Assembly: GCA_001872285.1 (NCBI GenBank)
Contig: MNXU01000046.1
Coordinates: 1-37,127 of the forward strand
From: Betaproteobacteria bacterium CG2_30_68_42
GTDB lineage: Bacteria; Pseudomonadota; Gammaproteobacteria; Burkholderiales; Rhodocyclaceae
DNA length: 37,127 bases
Direction: 5' to 3'
The position numbers were made by a program, and so were the translations under genes. The notes under the pieces are model-generated. The model made no database searches. It worked only from the letters and a program-made list of their open reading frames with translations, and was not told the origin of the DNA. Positions 22,829 through 31,076 of this stretch are shown piece by piece; position 1 is the first letter of the stretch, and each line of letters begins with the position of its first letter.

Positions 22829-25800
22829 TCTCCTCGGGCTCGAGCTCGAAGGCAACCAGCTCATCGAGGCCTCGGCAGGCACCGGCAAGACCTGGACGAA
22901 CTGCGCTCTGGTGCTGCGGCTGCTCGTGGAGCGGGGGCTGCGCGTGCGCGAGATCCTGGTGGTCACCTTCACCAAGGCCGCGACCGCGGAGCTCAAGGCC
23001 CGCATCCGCGCGCGCCTCGTCGACATGCGCCGCGTGATCGCTCGGATGACGAACGGCAGTTCCCCTTCCGTCCTCTGTCCGCCGTCTTCCGCGCGCTGCG
23101 TGGCGGACGCGTTCGCATCGCGCTACGCGGAAGAAATCCGGGCCGGGCGCGTGCCCGGGGTCGACGCGCAGCAGGCGCGCCACGCGGTCGACAGGGCGCT
23201 CGCAGAGTTCGACGAGGCGGCCATCTTCACCATCCACGGCTTCTGCCAGCGCGCGCTCGCCGAGGTGCCCTTCGCCGCCGGTCTGCCCTTTGCCTTCGAG
23301 GTGGCGGAAGACGATGCCGAATGGCTGGAGCGCGCCGCGGCCGACTTCTTCCGCAGCCGCATCGCCAGCGCCGAGTTCGAGCCGGCGGTCGTGCGCGCAC
23401 TACGCAGCAGCGCCTCGCCCGAGGTGCTCGCCCGCGCACTGAAGGCACGTCTCGGAAGGCCGCTGGCCGAGCTGCGTTTCGCCGGAGCCCGCGATCCGGG
23501 GCGCTTCCGCGATTATGCGCGTGCCTACGAAGCGGCACGCGTCGAGAGAAATGGGGTCAGACACGATATTTTTATCGTGTCTGACCCCATTTCTGCTTGG
23601 GACAAGCTGCTCGCCTCTCCGTTCGCGAGCCTGCCGGCGCGCGACATGACGGCGCTGAGGCGTCTGGTTCGCATTCCCCGGAAGGGCGAGTCGGCCGCGG
23701 CCGCACCCCAACCCTTCCTCGATGCCGCGCGCGTGCTGCTCGATCTCGTCGATCCCGCGCGCGAGGATCTGGAGCGGCTGCGTATCGGCCTGCTGGAGGA
23801 GTTCCTGCGCGAGGCGCCCGGGCGCGTCCGTGGGCAGAAGCGCGAACAGCGGGTCATCGCCTATGACGACATGCTGTACAACCTGCACCAGGCCCTCCAC
23901 GACCCGAAGCTTCCCTGGCTCGCCGGCGCCCTCGCGGCGCGCTACCCGGCGGCGCTGATCGACGAGTTCCAGGACACCGATGCGCTCCAGTATGCGATCT
24001 TCTCCACGCTCTACGCGCAGCCGGGCGCGGCGCTGTTCCTGGTGGGCGACCCCAAGCAGTCCATCTACGCGTTCCGCAATGCCGATCTCCACACCTACCT
24101 CGATGCCGCGCGCCATGCCGGAGCGGAGCGCACGCACACGCTCGGCGCCAATCAGCGCTGCGTCCCCGGCCACATCGCCGCGACCAACGCCCTGTTCGGC
24201 GCAAACCCGCGTGCCTTCGTGCTCCCCGAAGTCGGTTTTCATCCGGCCGTGCCCGGCGAGCGGTCGCATCCGGCACTGCGTGACGATGGCAACGACTCGC
24301 AGCTCACCCTCTGGATGCTTCCGGGGAACGAAGACGCGCCGCTTTCTGCCGGCGTGGCCGATAGCGCGGTCGTGCGCGCGACCGTGGGGGAGATCGCGCG
24401 GCTGATCGCAGGAGGCAACGCGCGCCGGATCACGATCGGCGACAGGCCGCTCGCGGCGCGCGACATCGCGGTGATCGTGCGCACCCACGATCAGGCGGCG
24501 CGCATGCGCGCGGCGCTGCGCGACGCGGGCATCGGCTCGGTCGAGCGCGGAGAGCACAGCGTGTTCGCCACCGACGAGGCCGAGACGATATCGCTGCTGC
24601 TCGCCTGCCTGGCCGATGCGGGCGACGCGGGCGTGCGCCGCGCGGTTCTGGCGACCCCGCTCGTCGGGCTCGATGCCGCCGCGATCGAGCGCGAGGCGGC
24701 GGATGACGCCGCGAGCGCGCGGCGCGCCGCGCAATTCGCGGCTTACCGCGATCTGTGGCGCGACCGCGGCTTCAGCGCGATGTGGCGCCGGCTGCTCGAC
24801 GACGCGGGCACGGCCGCGCGGCTGCTGTCGGGCCGCGAAGGCGAGCGGGCGCTGACCAATTTGCTCCACCTCGCCGAACTCCTCCAGGAGGCCGCGCAGC
24901 GGCTCTCGGGCATCGACGAAGTGCAGCGCTGGTACGAACGCCAGCGAGCCGATTCTCCGAAGGCCGAAGCCGCGCTGCTGCGGCTGGAGTCGGACGAGGA
25001 CCGGGTCGAGCTCGTGACCGTGCATGCGGCCAAGGGGCTCGAATACCCGGTGGTCTTCTGCCCCTTCCTGTGGCGCCCGGAGGCGAGCCACACGCGCGAG
25101 GGCATCGAATTCCACGAAGGCTCCCGCACGGTGGTCTCGTTTGCGGTCGAGGATAGGGAGGCGCAGGCCCGGGCCGAGCTCGAAGCCTTTGCCGAGAGCG
25201 TGCGGCTGATCTATGTCGCGGCTACCCGCGCCGTGCAGCGCAGCTATCTCGTCGCCGGAAATTATTTCTACAGACGCAGCGGCAACGCCTGCCGCAGGAG
25301 CGCGCTCAACTGGCTCGTCGCGGGCGCCGGACGCACGCCCGAAGACTGGCTGGACGCAGGCGCCGACGGGCTCGCCGCGATCGAATCGGCATGGCGAGCG
25401 CTGGCGGCCGCCGGCGCGCCGGCAATGACGTTGTCGAGTCTGCCGGACGGCCTTCCGGTTCCAGTCGCGACAGCGGTCGAAGCGTCCGAGCGTAAGGCGA
25501 GGATCGCGCGCAGACAGCTCTCGGAAAGCTGGAGGCTCGCGAGCTTCACCAGCCTGATCTCGGACGCCCGCAGCGAGCGCCAGAGCGCGGCCGATCATGA
25601 CGAATCGATCGAGATAAAGATAAATGGGGTCAGACACGATAAAAATATCGTGTCTGACCCCATTTATCCCCAGGAACACGATGCGGCGCTCGGCCCCGAC
25701 GATCCGCTGCGCCTTCCGCGCGGCGCCGCGGCGGGCAGTCTGCTGCACGCGGTCTTCGAGCGCGCCGATTTCACCGATCCGGCGAGCTGGGAGGACGCAA

Positions 25801-26465
25801 TCGATGCCGCCCTCCGGCGCTTTCCCCCCGGAGCGCAGTCGGCGGAGCATTGCGCCGCCGGCGAGCCCCTGCGCGCGGTGCTCAGGCAGACACTGCGCGC
25901 GGTGACCGCCACCGATCTAGATGGCGAGGGGTTGCGGCTGGCGCAGGTCGATGGGCGCTCGCGGCTGAACGAAGTCGAGTTCGATTTCGGCACCGGCGTC
26001 CTCGACGCGGGGCTCCTCGCGCAGGCCATCCGCTTCGCGGGCTTTCCGGACACCCGCCTCGCCTTCGAACCGCTGAAGGGCTTTCTGCGCGGGGCGATCG
26101 ACTGCGTGCTGCACCGGCGCGGGCGCTTCTTCCTGATCGACTGGAAGTCCAACTTCCTGGGCTGGCGCCCCGACGATTACCATCCGGGGCGGCTCGATCA
26201 GGCGATGGCCGAGGAAGGCTACGGGCTTCAGGCGGCCATCTATGCCGTCGCGCTCCACCGCTACCTGCGCCGCCGCATCCGGGCCTACGACTGCGGGCGC
26301 GATTTCGGCGGCATCCTCTACCTGTTCGTGCGCGGGATCCGCCCCGGCTGGAGCGATGCACGGGGGCGGCCGGCGGGCGTCTTCCGGCTTCGGCCCGGCG
26401 CGGACGCACTCGAGCGGCTCGACCGTGCCTTCGGCGGCGCGCCTGCCGCGGAGACCGGATCGTGA
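22812..26465 (+). CDS. recB: Exodeoxyribonuclease V beta chain RecB, with two in-frame palindromic inserts
   Basis: 1217 residues. ATG at 22812 is preceded by AAGGAA and overlaps recC by 17 nt. SF1A helicase motifs: Walker A ASAGTGKT (20-27), LIDEFQDTD (Walker B), VGDPKQSIYAFR, VTVHAAKGLEYPVVF and YVAATRAV. The C-terminal nuclease has LIDWKSN with Asp1110 and Lys1112, equivalent to Asp1080/Lys1082 of the E. coli enzyme. RecB is the 3'-5' helicase and sole nuclease of RecBCD, processing double-strand ends for RecA. Oddity: residues 246-261 and 937-952 are encoded by two near-identical 48-bp palindromes. The first falls in the early accessory region, the second in the linker before the nuclease domain. 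They account for 32 extra residues, close to the 30-residue shift of the nuclease motif relative to E. coli. All motifs are intact, so the enzyme is probably functional. Confidence 0.94.
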   Translation: MPPSLDLLGLELEGNQLIEASAGTGKTWTNCALVLRLLVERGLRVREILVVTFTKAATAELKARIRARLVDMRRVIARMTNGSSPSVLCPPSSARCVADAFASRYAEEIRAGRVPGVDAQQARHAVDRALAEFDEAAIFTIHGFCQRALAEVPFAAGLPFAFEVAEDDAEWLERAAADFFRSRIASAEFEPAVVRALRSSASPEVLARALKARLGRPLAELRFAGARDPGRFRDYARAYEAARVERNGVRHDIFIVSDPISAWDKLLASPFASLPARDMTALRRLVRIPRKGESAAAAPQPFLDAARVLLDLVDPAREDLERLRIGLLEEFLREAPGRVRGQKREQRVIAYDDMLYNLHQALHDPKLPWLAGALAARYPAALIDEFQDTDALQYAIFSTLYAQPGAALFLVGDPKQSIYAFRNADLHTYLDAARHAGAERTHTLGANQRCVPGHIAATNALFGANPRAFVLPEVGFHPAVPGERSHPALRDDGNDSQLTLWMLPGNEDAPLSAGVADSAVVRATVGEIARLIAGGNARRITIGDRPLAARDIAVIVRTHDQAARMRAALRDAGIGSVERGEHSVFATDEAETISLLLACLADAGDAGVRRAVLATPLVGLDAAAIEREAADDAASARRAAQFAAYRDLWRDRGFSAMWRRLLDDAGTAARLLSGREGERALTNLLHLAELLQEAAQRLSGIDEVQRWYERQRADSPKAEAALLRLESDEDRVELVTVHAAKGLEYPVVFCPFLWRPEASHTREGIEFHEGSRTVVSFAVEDREAQARAELEAFAESVRLIYVAATRAVQRSYLVAGNYFYRRSGNACRRSALNWLVAGAGRTPEDWLDAGADGLAAIESAWRALAAAGAPAMTLSSLPDGLPVPVATAVEASERKARIARRQLSESWRLASFTSLISDARSERQSAADHDESIEIKINGVRHDKNIVSDPIYPQEHDAALGPDDPLRLPRGAAAGSLLHAVFERADFTDPASWEDAIDAALRRFPPGAQSAEHCAAGEPLRAVLRQTLRAVTATDLDGEGLRLAQVDGRSRLNEVEFDFGTGVLDAGLLAQAIRFAGFPDTRLAFEPLKGFLRGAIDCVLHRRGRFFLIDWKSNFLGWRPDDYHPGRLDQAMAEEGYGLQAAIYAVALHRYLRRRIRAYDCGRDFGGILYLFVRGIRPGWSDARGRPAGVFRLRPGADALERLDRAFGGAPAAETGS
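23547..23594. repeat. In-frame palindromic element, copy 1, inside recB
   Basis: Perfect inverted repeat: 22-nt arms at 23547-23568 and 23573-23594 around a TTTT loop, with core GGGGTCAGACACGATA. It starts and ends exactly on recB codon boundaries and encodes RNGVRHDIFIVSDPIS (16 residues). The same core occurs at 25620-25667 with an AAAA loop, that is, in the opposite orientation. AT-rich arm ends and centre differ from the GC-rich recB codons around them, which points to insertion. Confidence 0.93.
25620..25667. repeat. In-frame palindromic element, copy 2, inside recB
   Basis: Perfect inverted repeat: 22-nt arms at 25620-25641 and 25646-25667 around an AAAA loop; one more pair (G25619-C25668) extends the stem to 23 bp. 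It starts on a codon boundary and encodes INGVRHDKNIVSDPIY. The outermost two pairs differ from copy 1 (AT/AT rather than AG/CT) but remain complementary. It lies in the polar linker just before the RecB nuclease domain. Confidence 0.93.
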
Positions 26466-28315
26466 CGGCGTTCGATTCCCCCCGCGCGATCGACCGGGGC
26501 GCGCGCTGGTTCGCGCAGGGGATGAGCGAGCATCTGCTCGGCATCGCGCGGCGCAACGGCGCGCCGCCCGAGAGCCTCGCGATCCTCGAACGCGCGGTGG
26601 ATGCGCTCGTGGCTGCGGCGCGCGCCGGGGAGACCTGCGCGCGCTTCGAGGACCTCGCCGAAGTCTCGACCGAAGCCAGCCGCCGCGCCCTCCTCGCCAC
26701 CGGGCTGGTGAGCGACGAGCCGACGGCCGGCACGCTCCCGCTGGTGCTGGATGCCGGGGGACGGCTCTACTTTGCCCGCTATTTCGACTACGAGCGCAGG
26801 CTCGCCTCGGCGCTCACGACGCTCGCCCGCTGCGCCCCGCGATCGGCGGCCGAGCAGCGCGAATCGCTGGATCGCCTGTTCGAGCGCAACGCCGCCGCGC
26901 TCGATCCCGGCGAGCCCGACTGGCAGAAGCTCGCCGCCGCGCTCGCGCTGCGCAGCCGGCTCACGATCGTGAGCGGCGGCCCCGGAACCGGGAAGACCAC
27001 CACGCTCGCGGCGTTGCTCGCCTGCCTCCTCGAGCGCGACCCATCCACCCGCATCGTGCTCGCGGCGCCGACCGGCAAGGCCGCGGCGCGCATGCTCTCC
27101 GCATTGGGGCAGGCGGCCGCGGCACTGCCCGAGACCGTGCGCTCGCTCCTGCCGAGGGAGTCCTACACCGTGCATCGGCTGCTGGGCGCGCGCGCGCAAT
27201 CGGCCGGTTTTCGCCATGACGCCGCACACCCGCTCGCGCTCGATGCGCTCGCGCTGGACGAGGCTTCGATGATCGACCTCGCGCTGGCCACCCGCCTGGT
27301 CGAGGCGCTGCCCGCGGATGCGCGCCTGATCCTGCTCGGGGACAAGGATCAGCTCGCCTCGGTCGAGGCCGGCTCGGTGTTCGGGGCGCTGTGCGCGAAT
27401 CCCGGTCTGTCGCCGCGATGCAGGCAGGCGCTGGAAGATGCGACCGGCATCCCGGCCGCGGCGATCGCGCCCTCCGCCGGCTCCTCGCTCGCACCGCTCG
27501 CCGACACCACCATCTGGCTCGTGCGCAACTACCGTTTCGGCGCGGGAAGCGCGATCGGCCGGCTCGCCGCGGCGCTGCGCTCGGGCGATCCGGCGGCGCT
27601 CGAGGTGCTCGCCGAGAACGCCGGGGAGCTGCGCCTGCACGCTCCGCCGGCCGGTCCGCTCTCGGGAGCGCTCATCGAGGAGCTGCTCGGCGGTTATGCC
27701 GACTTCATCGCCCGCCTGCGCGGCCGGCAGACCGATCCCGCCGCAATGCTGGAAGCCTTCGAGCGTTACCGCGTGCTTGCCGCGGTGCGCAGGGGAAGCC
27801 GGGGCGTCGAGACGGTCGGCGAGGCGCTCGAGCAGCGGCTGCGCCGCGCGCTCGGCCGCGAGGCGCCCCGCGCGAACCCTTGGTTCCACGGGCGCCCGGT
27901 GCTGATCGAGCGCAACGACTACGCCCTCGGGCTCTACAACGGCGACGTCGGAATCGCGACGGAGGATGGCCGCGGCGGCTTCGAGGTCTGGTTCGCCGAG
28001 GCTTCGGGCGGGATGCGCACCGTGCCCGCCACCCGCCTTCCGACGCACGAGACGGCACTGGCGATGACCGTGCACAGGGCACAGGGCTCCGAGTTCGACC
28101 GCGTGGCGCTGATCCTGCCCGAGGCCGACAACCCGGTGCTCACCCGCGAGCTGCTCTACACCGCGGTCACCCGCGCCCGCTCGGAGGTTTCGATCTACTC
28201 GGCGCCCGAACGCTTCGCGCAGGCGCTCTCGCGCGCGGTGCGGCGCAGCGGCGGGCTCGGCGCGCGACTCGAGGACGCGGCACAGCCTCCCGGCACGCGG
28301 GAGTCTCAGGCGTAG
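26462..28315 (+). CDS. recD: Exodeoxyribonuclease V alpha chain RecD
   Basis: 617 residues from GTG at 26462, overlapping the recB TGA by 4 nt. The N-terminal RecD domain is followed by SF1B helicase motifs: Walker A GGPGTGKTTT with Lys178, LDEASMIDLALATRLVEAL (Walker B), LLGDKDQLASVEAGSVFG, LVRNYRFG and, near the end, AMTVHRAQGSEFDRV and YTAVTRAR. RecD is the 5'-3' helicase that drives fast unwinding and regulates Chi response. Length matches E. coli RecD (608). Its last 10 nt overlap the 3' end of the convergent WYL regulator gene. Confidence 0.94.
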   Translation: MTAFDSPRAIDRGARWFAQGMSEHLLGIARRNGAPPESLAILERAVDALVAAARAGETCARFEDLAEVSTEASRRALLATGLVSDEPTAGTLPLVLDAGGRLYFARYFDYERRLASALTTLARCAPRSAAEQRESLDRLFERNAAALDPGEPDWQKLAAALALRSRLTIVSGGPGTGKTTTLAALLACLLERDPSTRIVLAAPTGKAAARMLSALGQAAAALPETVRSLLPRESYTVHRLLGARAQSAGFRHDAAHPLALDALALDEASMIDLALATRLVEALPADARLILLGDKDQLASVEAGSVFGALCANPGLSPRCRQALEDATGIPAAAIAPSAGSSLAPLADTTIWLVRNYRFGAGSAIGRLAAALRSGDPAALEVLAENAGELRLHAPPAGPLSGALIEELLGGYADFIARLRGRQTDPAAMLEAFERYRVLAAVRRGSRGVETVGEALEQRLRRALGREAPRANPWFHGRPVLIERNDYALGLYNGDVGIATEDGRGGFEVWFAEASGGMRTVPATRLPTHETALAMTVHRAQGSEFDRVALILPEADNPVLTRELLYTAVTRARSEVSIYSAPERFAQALSRAVRRSGGLGARLEDAAQPPGTRESQA

Positions 28316-29280
28316 CACGCAGCCGCCGCTTCGAGCTCGGCGCGCACGCTCTGCCGGAGCGCGGCCGGACCTAGCACCTCGACTTCGCGCCCATGCTTGA
28401 GGATGTCCATGGTCAATTCGCGCGGATCGCTGTAGGGCACTTCGAGCAGCCAGGCACCGCCGCGCAGCAGCCGCCCGCGCTGGCGCGGGTGCCATTCTTC
28501 GCTCTGAACCCAGCGGGCGCGCTCCGGGCTGAATTTCAGCTTCGCCCAGGTCACCGAACGGCCGGAGAAGATGCCGTAACCTGAACCCAGCACCTGGTCG
28601 AGCGTCTTCTCGGAGACGTTGCGTGCGGCCTTCTGGATCACCTCGGCGCGCAGGATCGCGTCCACGGCGAAGCTGCGCAGCGCGCCGCGCAGGTGGCACC
28701 AGGCGTCGAGATACCAGTTGTCGCGGTAATGGACCAGCCGCTGCGGGGAGATCTCGCGCTCGGTCACCTCGTCCTTGCTGCGCGACCGGTAACTGATCTG
28801 GACGCGGCGCCTGCGCAGCAGCGCCGAGCCGATCTTCTCGAAGTTGTCGACCGCCATCGTGCGCCTGGCCATCGCGATGATCTTCACGCGCTTGCGGATC
28901 TCCTCGGCGGTATCTGCCGCGGTTCCGAGCAGGCCGTTGAGGCGCGCGAGCAGCGGCCGGATGTGGGGCCCGAGCAGGCCGCCGGGCTCCAGGGTCGCGA
29001 GCAGGTGCTGCATGGTGAGCAGCGCGTGGATTTCCTGCGAGGAGAACCAGAGTCCGGGCAGTTCGTACTGGCCGCCGAGGCGCTCGGGCTCGCCGAAGCG
29101 ATAGCCGCGCGCGTCCCGGTCCCAGACGATGGGCGCGTTGAGGCGGTTGCGCATGTACTCGAGATCGCGCTTGATGGTCGCGCGCGAGACTTCCAGCCGC
29201 TCCCGGAACATGGCGAACGGCACGCTCCCGTGCTCCTGGATCATCTGGTCGATCTTGTAGAAACGCTCGGTGCGATTCAT
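28306..29280 (-). CDS. WYL-domain transcriptional regulator, YafY type
   Basis: 324 residues; GGAGG precedes the ATG at 29280. The N-terminal winged helix is MNRTERFYKIDQMIQEHG through VSRATIKRDLEYMRNRLNAPI. The central WYL domain is marked by RRRVQISYRSRSKDE and NWYLDAWCHLRGALRSFAVDAI, where NWYLDAWC is the WYL signature. The C-terminal WCX part has HPRQRGRLLRGGAWLLEVPYSDPRELTMDIL. WYL proteins sense nucleic-acid-like ligands and often regulate DNA-damage or defence genes. It lies tail-to-tail with recD, overlapping by 10 nt; whether it controls recCBD is unknown. It is the last gene read leftward from the YceI cluster, 82 nt after the YceI stop. Confidence 0.9.
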   Translation of the reverse strand: MNRTERFYKIDQMIQEHGSVPFAMFRERLEVSRATIKRDLEYMRNRLNAPIVWDRDARGYRFGEPERLGGQYELPGLWFSSQEIHALLTMQHLLATLEPGGLLGPHIRPLLARLNGLLGTAADTAEEIRKRVKIIAMARRTMAVDNFEKIGSALLRRRRVQISYRSRSKDEVTEREISPQRLVHYRDNWYLDAWCHLRGALRSFAVDAILRAEVIQKAARNVSEKTLDQVLGSGYGIFSGRSVTWAKLKFSPERARWVQSEEWHPRQRGRLLRGGAWLLEVPYSDPRELTMDILKHGREVEVLGPAALRQSVRAELEAAAACYA

Positions 29281-29362
29281 CCAGGCCTCCGGTGGCTCGT
29301 GGCATGAGCCTCGCACTATACCGCGGCGGCGCGCGAGCCGCGCGTTTTCCGGCGCGGCCGCA

Positions 29363-29929
29363 CTACTGCCTGATGGCTTCGACCGGAATCGTGAGTGTCA
29401 CCTCGTCGCTCACCGCCGGGGCGAACTTTCCCAGGTTGAAATCGGAACGCCTGATCCGCGCGGTGGCATTGGCCCCGCACGCGTCCCTCTTCACGACCGG
29501 GTGGGGCATGCACTGGAACGAGGTCACGGTGAGGGTCAGCGGGCGGGTGATGCCCTTGATGGTCAGATCGCCTTCCACGGCGACGAGCCTGTCGCCTTCG
29601 AACTTCATCCGCGAGGACTTGAAGGTGATGGTCGGATGTTTCGCGGTGTCGAAGAAGTTCTCGCTCTGGAGGTGACCGTTGAAGAGGGCATAGCCGGTGT
29701 CCACGGAGGTGGCGTCGATCACCACCTCGACCGCCCCGGTCTTCGCGGCCCGGTCCAGCGTGATCGTTCCGGTCGTCTTGTCGAAACGGCTCAACTGGGT
29801 GGAATAGCCGAAATGGCTGTACTCGAAGCGCGGCAGCGTGTGCTTGCCGTCGATGACATAGGTCTCGGCCGCAGCGAGGGCGGCGACCGGCACGGCAGCC
29901 ACAAGGGCAAGGATGGTGATTCGCTTCAT
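29363..29929 (-). CDS. YceI-family periplasmic protein (first copy)
   Basis: 188 residues with signal peptide MKRITILALVAAVPVAALAAAE. The YceI lipocalin-like barrel is evident: YVIDGKHTLPRFEYSHFGYSTQLSRFD at the start, VVIDATSVDTG, FFDTAKHPTITFKS, VEGDLTIKGITRPLTLTV and FNLGKFAPAVSDEVTLTIPVEA. Two cysteines (FQCMP and DACGA) are typical of one YceI branch. YceI proteins bind long isoprenoid chains such as ubiquinone precursors and commonly travel with cytochrome b561. Last gene of the MarR-b561-YceI-YceI operon, 29 nt after the other YceI. The ribosome site is AAGGAGACATCCC before the ATG. Confidence 0.92.
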   Translation of the reverse strand: MKRITILALVAAVPVAALAAAETYVIDGKHTLPRFEYSHFGYSTQLSRFDKTTGTITLDRAAKTGAVEVVIDATSVDTGYALFNGHLQSENFFDTAKHPTITFKSSRMKFEGDRLVAVEGDLTIKGITRPLTLTVTSFQCMPHPVVKRDACGANATARIRRSDFNLGKFAPAVSDEVTLTIPVEAIRQ

Positions 29930-29958
29930 GGGATGTCTCCTTCGGTGGGTGAGTGAGG

Positions 29959-30525
29959 CTACTTCTTCGCCGGCGCGCTGCCGGCGACAATGTGGAACCG
30001 GATCAGGACCTCGTTCGCGACTGCGCTCACGTCGGCCCACATCCCCTCGCCGATGGCGTAGTCCAGGCGCTTCAGCGTGAAGGCGCCGTCGAACGCGCCG
30101 CCCTGGGGTGTGGGCGTGAAGGTGAAGGGTGCGGCCGTATCCAGCGTCCTGCCCTTGAGGGTCAGTTTGCCACGCGCTTCGAACCGGTTGCCGCCCAGGG
30201 CCTTCACCGCGGTGGAAACGAAATGCGCCGTGGGGTGGGTTGCGGCATCGAACCAGAGCTTCCCCTTCACCTCCTGATCGGCCTCCGCCGAGCCGGTGTC
30301 GATGCCGGCAACGTCCACTTCGATCGACGCCCGGGCGGAGGGCACCCTCGCCGGATCGAAAGACATCTTCGCACTGAAGCGCCTGAACGTGCCTTCCATG
30401 GGCACGCCCATCTGCGTGTACGCAAAGCTCAGCCGGCTCTTGTCCGCCTGCACCTGGCCGATTTCCGCGGCCTGCGCGGAAACACCGGCCAGCAAAGCCA
30501 GCAGCAGTGCGAGGAGCCGGCTCAT
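29959..30525 (-). CDS. YceI-family periplasmic protein (second copy)
   Basis: 188 residues with signal peptide MSRLLALLLALLAGVSAQAAE. Barrel landmarks are QADKSRLSFAYTQMGVPMEGTFRRF, IEVDVAGIDTGSAEADQEVKGKLWFDAATHPTAHF and GKLTLKGRT. It is diverged from the other YceI: no cysteines, and the QMGVPMEGTF variant of the first strands. Its ATG overlaps the cytochrome b561 stop by 4 nt, so it is co-translated with it. Probably a periplasmic isoprenoid-quinone carrier acting with the b561 electron carrier; the exact role is unproven for the family. Confidence 0.92.
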   Translation of the reverse strand: MSRLLALLLALLAGVSAQAAEIGQVQADKSRLSFAYTQMGVPMEGTFRRFSAKMSFDPARVPSARASIEVDVAGIDTGSAEADQEVKGKLWFDAATHPTAHFVSTAVKALGGNRFEARGKLTLKGRTLDTAAPFTFTPTPQGGAFDGAFTLKRLDYAIGEGMWADVSAVANEVLIRFHIVAGSAPAKK

Positions 30526-31076
30526 GCGCGCCCTCCCGGTCGATGCGGCAGCATCCGCTCCAGGATGTCGTCGCGGTCGATGTAGCGATGCTTGAGCGCT
30601 GCCGCGATGTGGGCCGCAACCAGGGACAGCAGGACGATGTTCAGCCCCTGATGGACGCCGGTGAGGATCTCGCCCAATGACTTGTCCTTGGCCACCAGGT
30701 CGGGCAGGGGCAGCACGCCGAACCAGACCGTCGGAACGCCCTTGGCGGAACTCATCAGCCAGCCCGACACCGGCACCGCGACGATCAGCACATAGAGCGC
30801 TACGTGCACCGCATGGCTGCCCGCGCGCTGCCAGTGCGGCAGTGCCGCAGGCAGGGGCGGCGGTGTGTGCGTGGCTCGCCACAGGATACGCAGGACGGAG
30901 AGCGCCAGCACCGTGATCCCGATCCACTTGTGGTAACTGTAGAGCCTCAGCTTGATCGGGGACAGCGACAATCCGACCATGTAGACGCCCAGCGGAACCG
31001 TGGCGAAGATCAGAGCCGCCACCAGCCAGTGCAGGGCGATGGCAGTGCGGGTGTAGCACGCCGGCGGCGCATTCAT
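30522..31076 (-). CDS. Cytochrome b561
   Basis: 184 residues, four membrane helices. Candidate haem b ligands are His16 (ALHWLVA), His49 (YSYHKWIGI), His88/His91 (SHAVHVALY) and His142 (GVHQGLN), as in the CybB family. The segment HKWIGITVLALSVLRILWR is diagnostic. It passes electrons between quinol and periplasmic acceptors, often to deal with superoxide. The ATG overlaps the MarR TGA by 4 nt and the TGA overlaps the next ATG by 4 nt, a tight MarR-b561-YceI unit. Confidence 0.92.
   Translation of the reverse strand: MNAPPACYTRTAIALHWLVAALIFATVPLGVYMVGLSLSPIKLRLYSYHKWIGITVLALSVLRILWRATHTPPPLPAALPHWQRAGSHAVHVALYVLIVAVPVSGWLMSSAKGVPTVWFGVLPLPDLVAKDKSLGEILTGVHQGLNIVLLSLVAAHIAAALKHRYIDRDDILERMLPHRPGGRA

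Noticed and set aside
23547-23594. Rho-independent terminator inside recB
   Set aside because: The T-run is in the loop, not after the stem. The structure is in mid-gene, in frame and present twice, so an inserted repeat explains it better.
23547-25667. CRISPR-like repeats in recB
   Set aside because: Only two copies 2 kb apart, each palindromic and in opposite orientation, with coding sequence between; no array.
19559-29280. RecBCD plus WYL gene as a new anti-phage defence island
   Set aside because: recC-recB-recD is the normal chromosomal repair locus and nothing else in the neighbourhood belongs to a known defence family.
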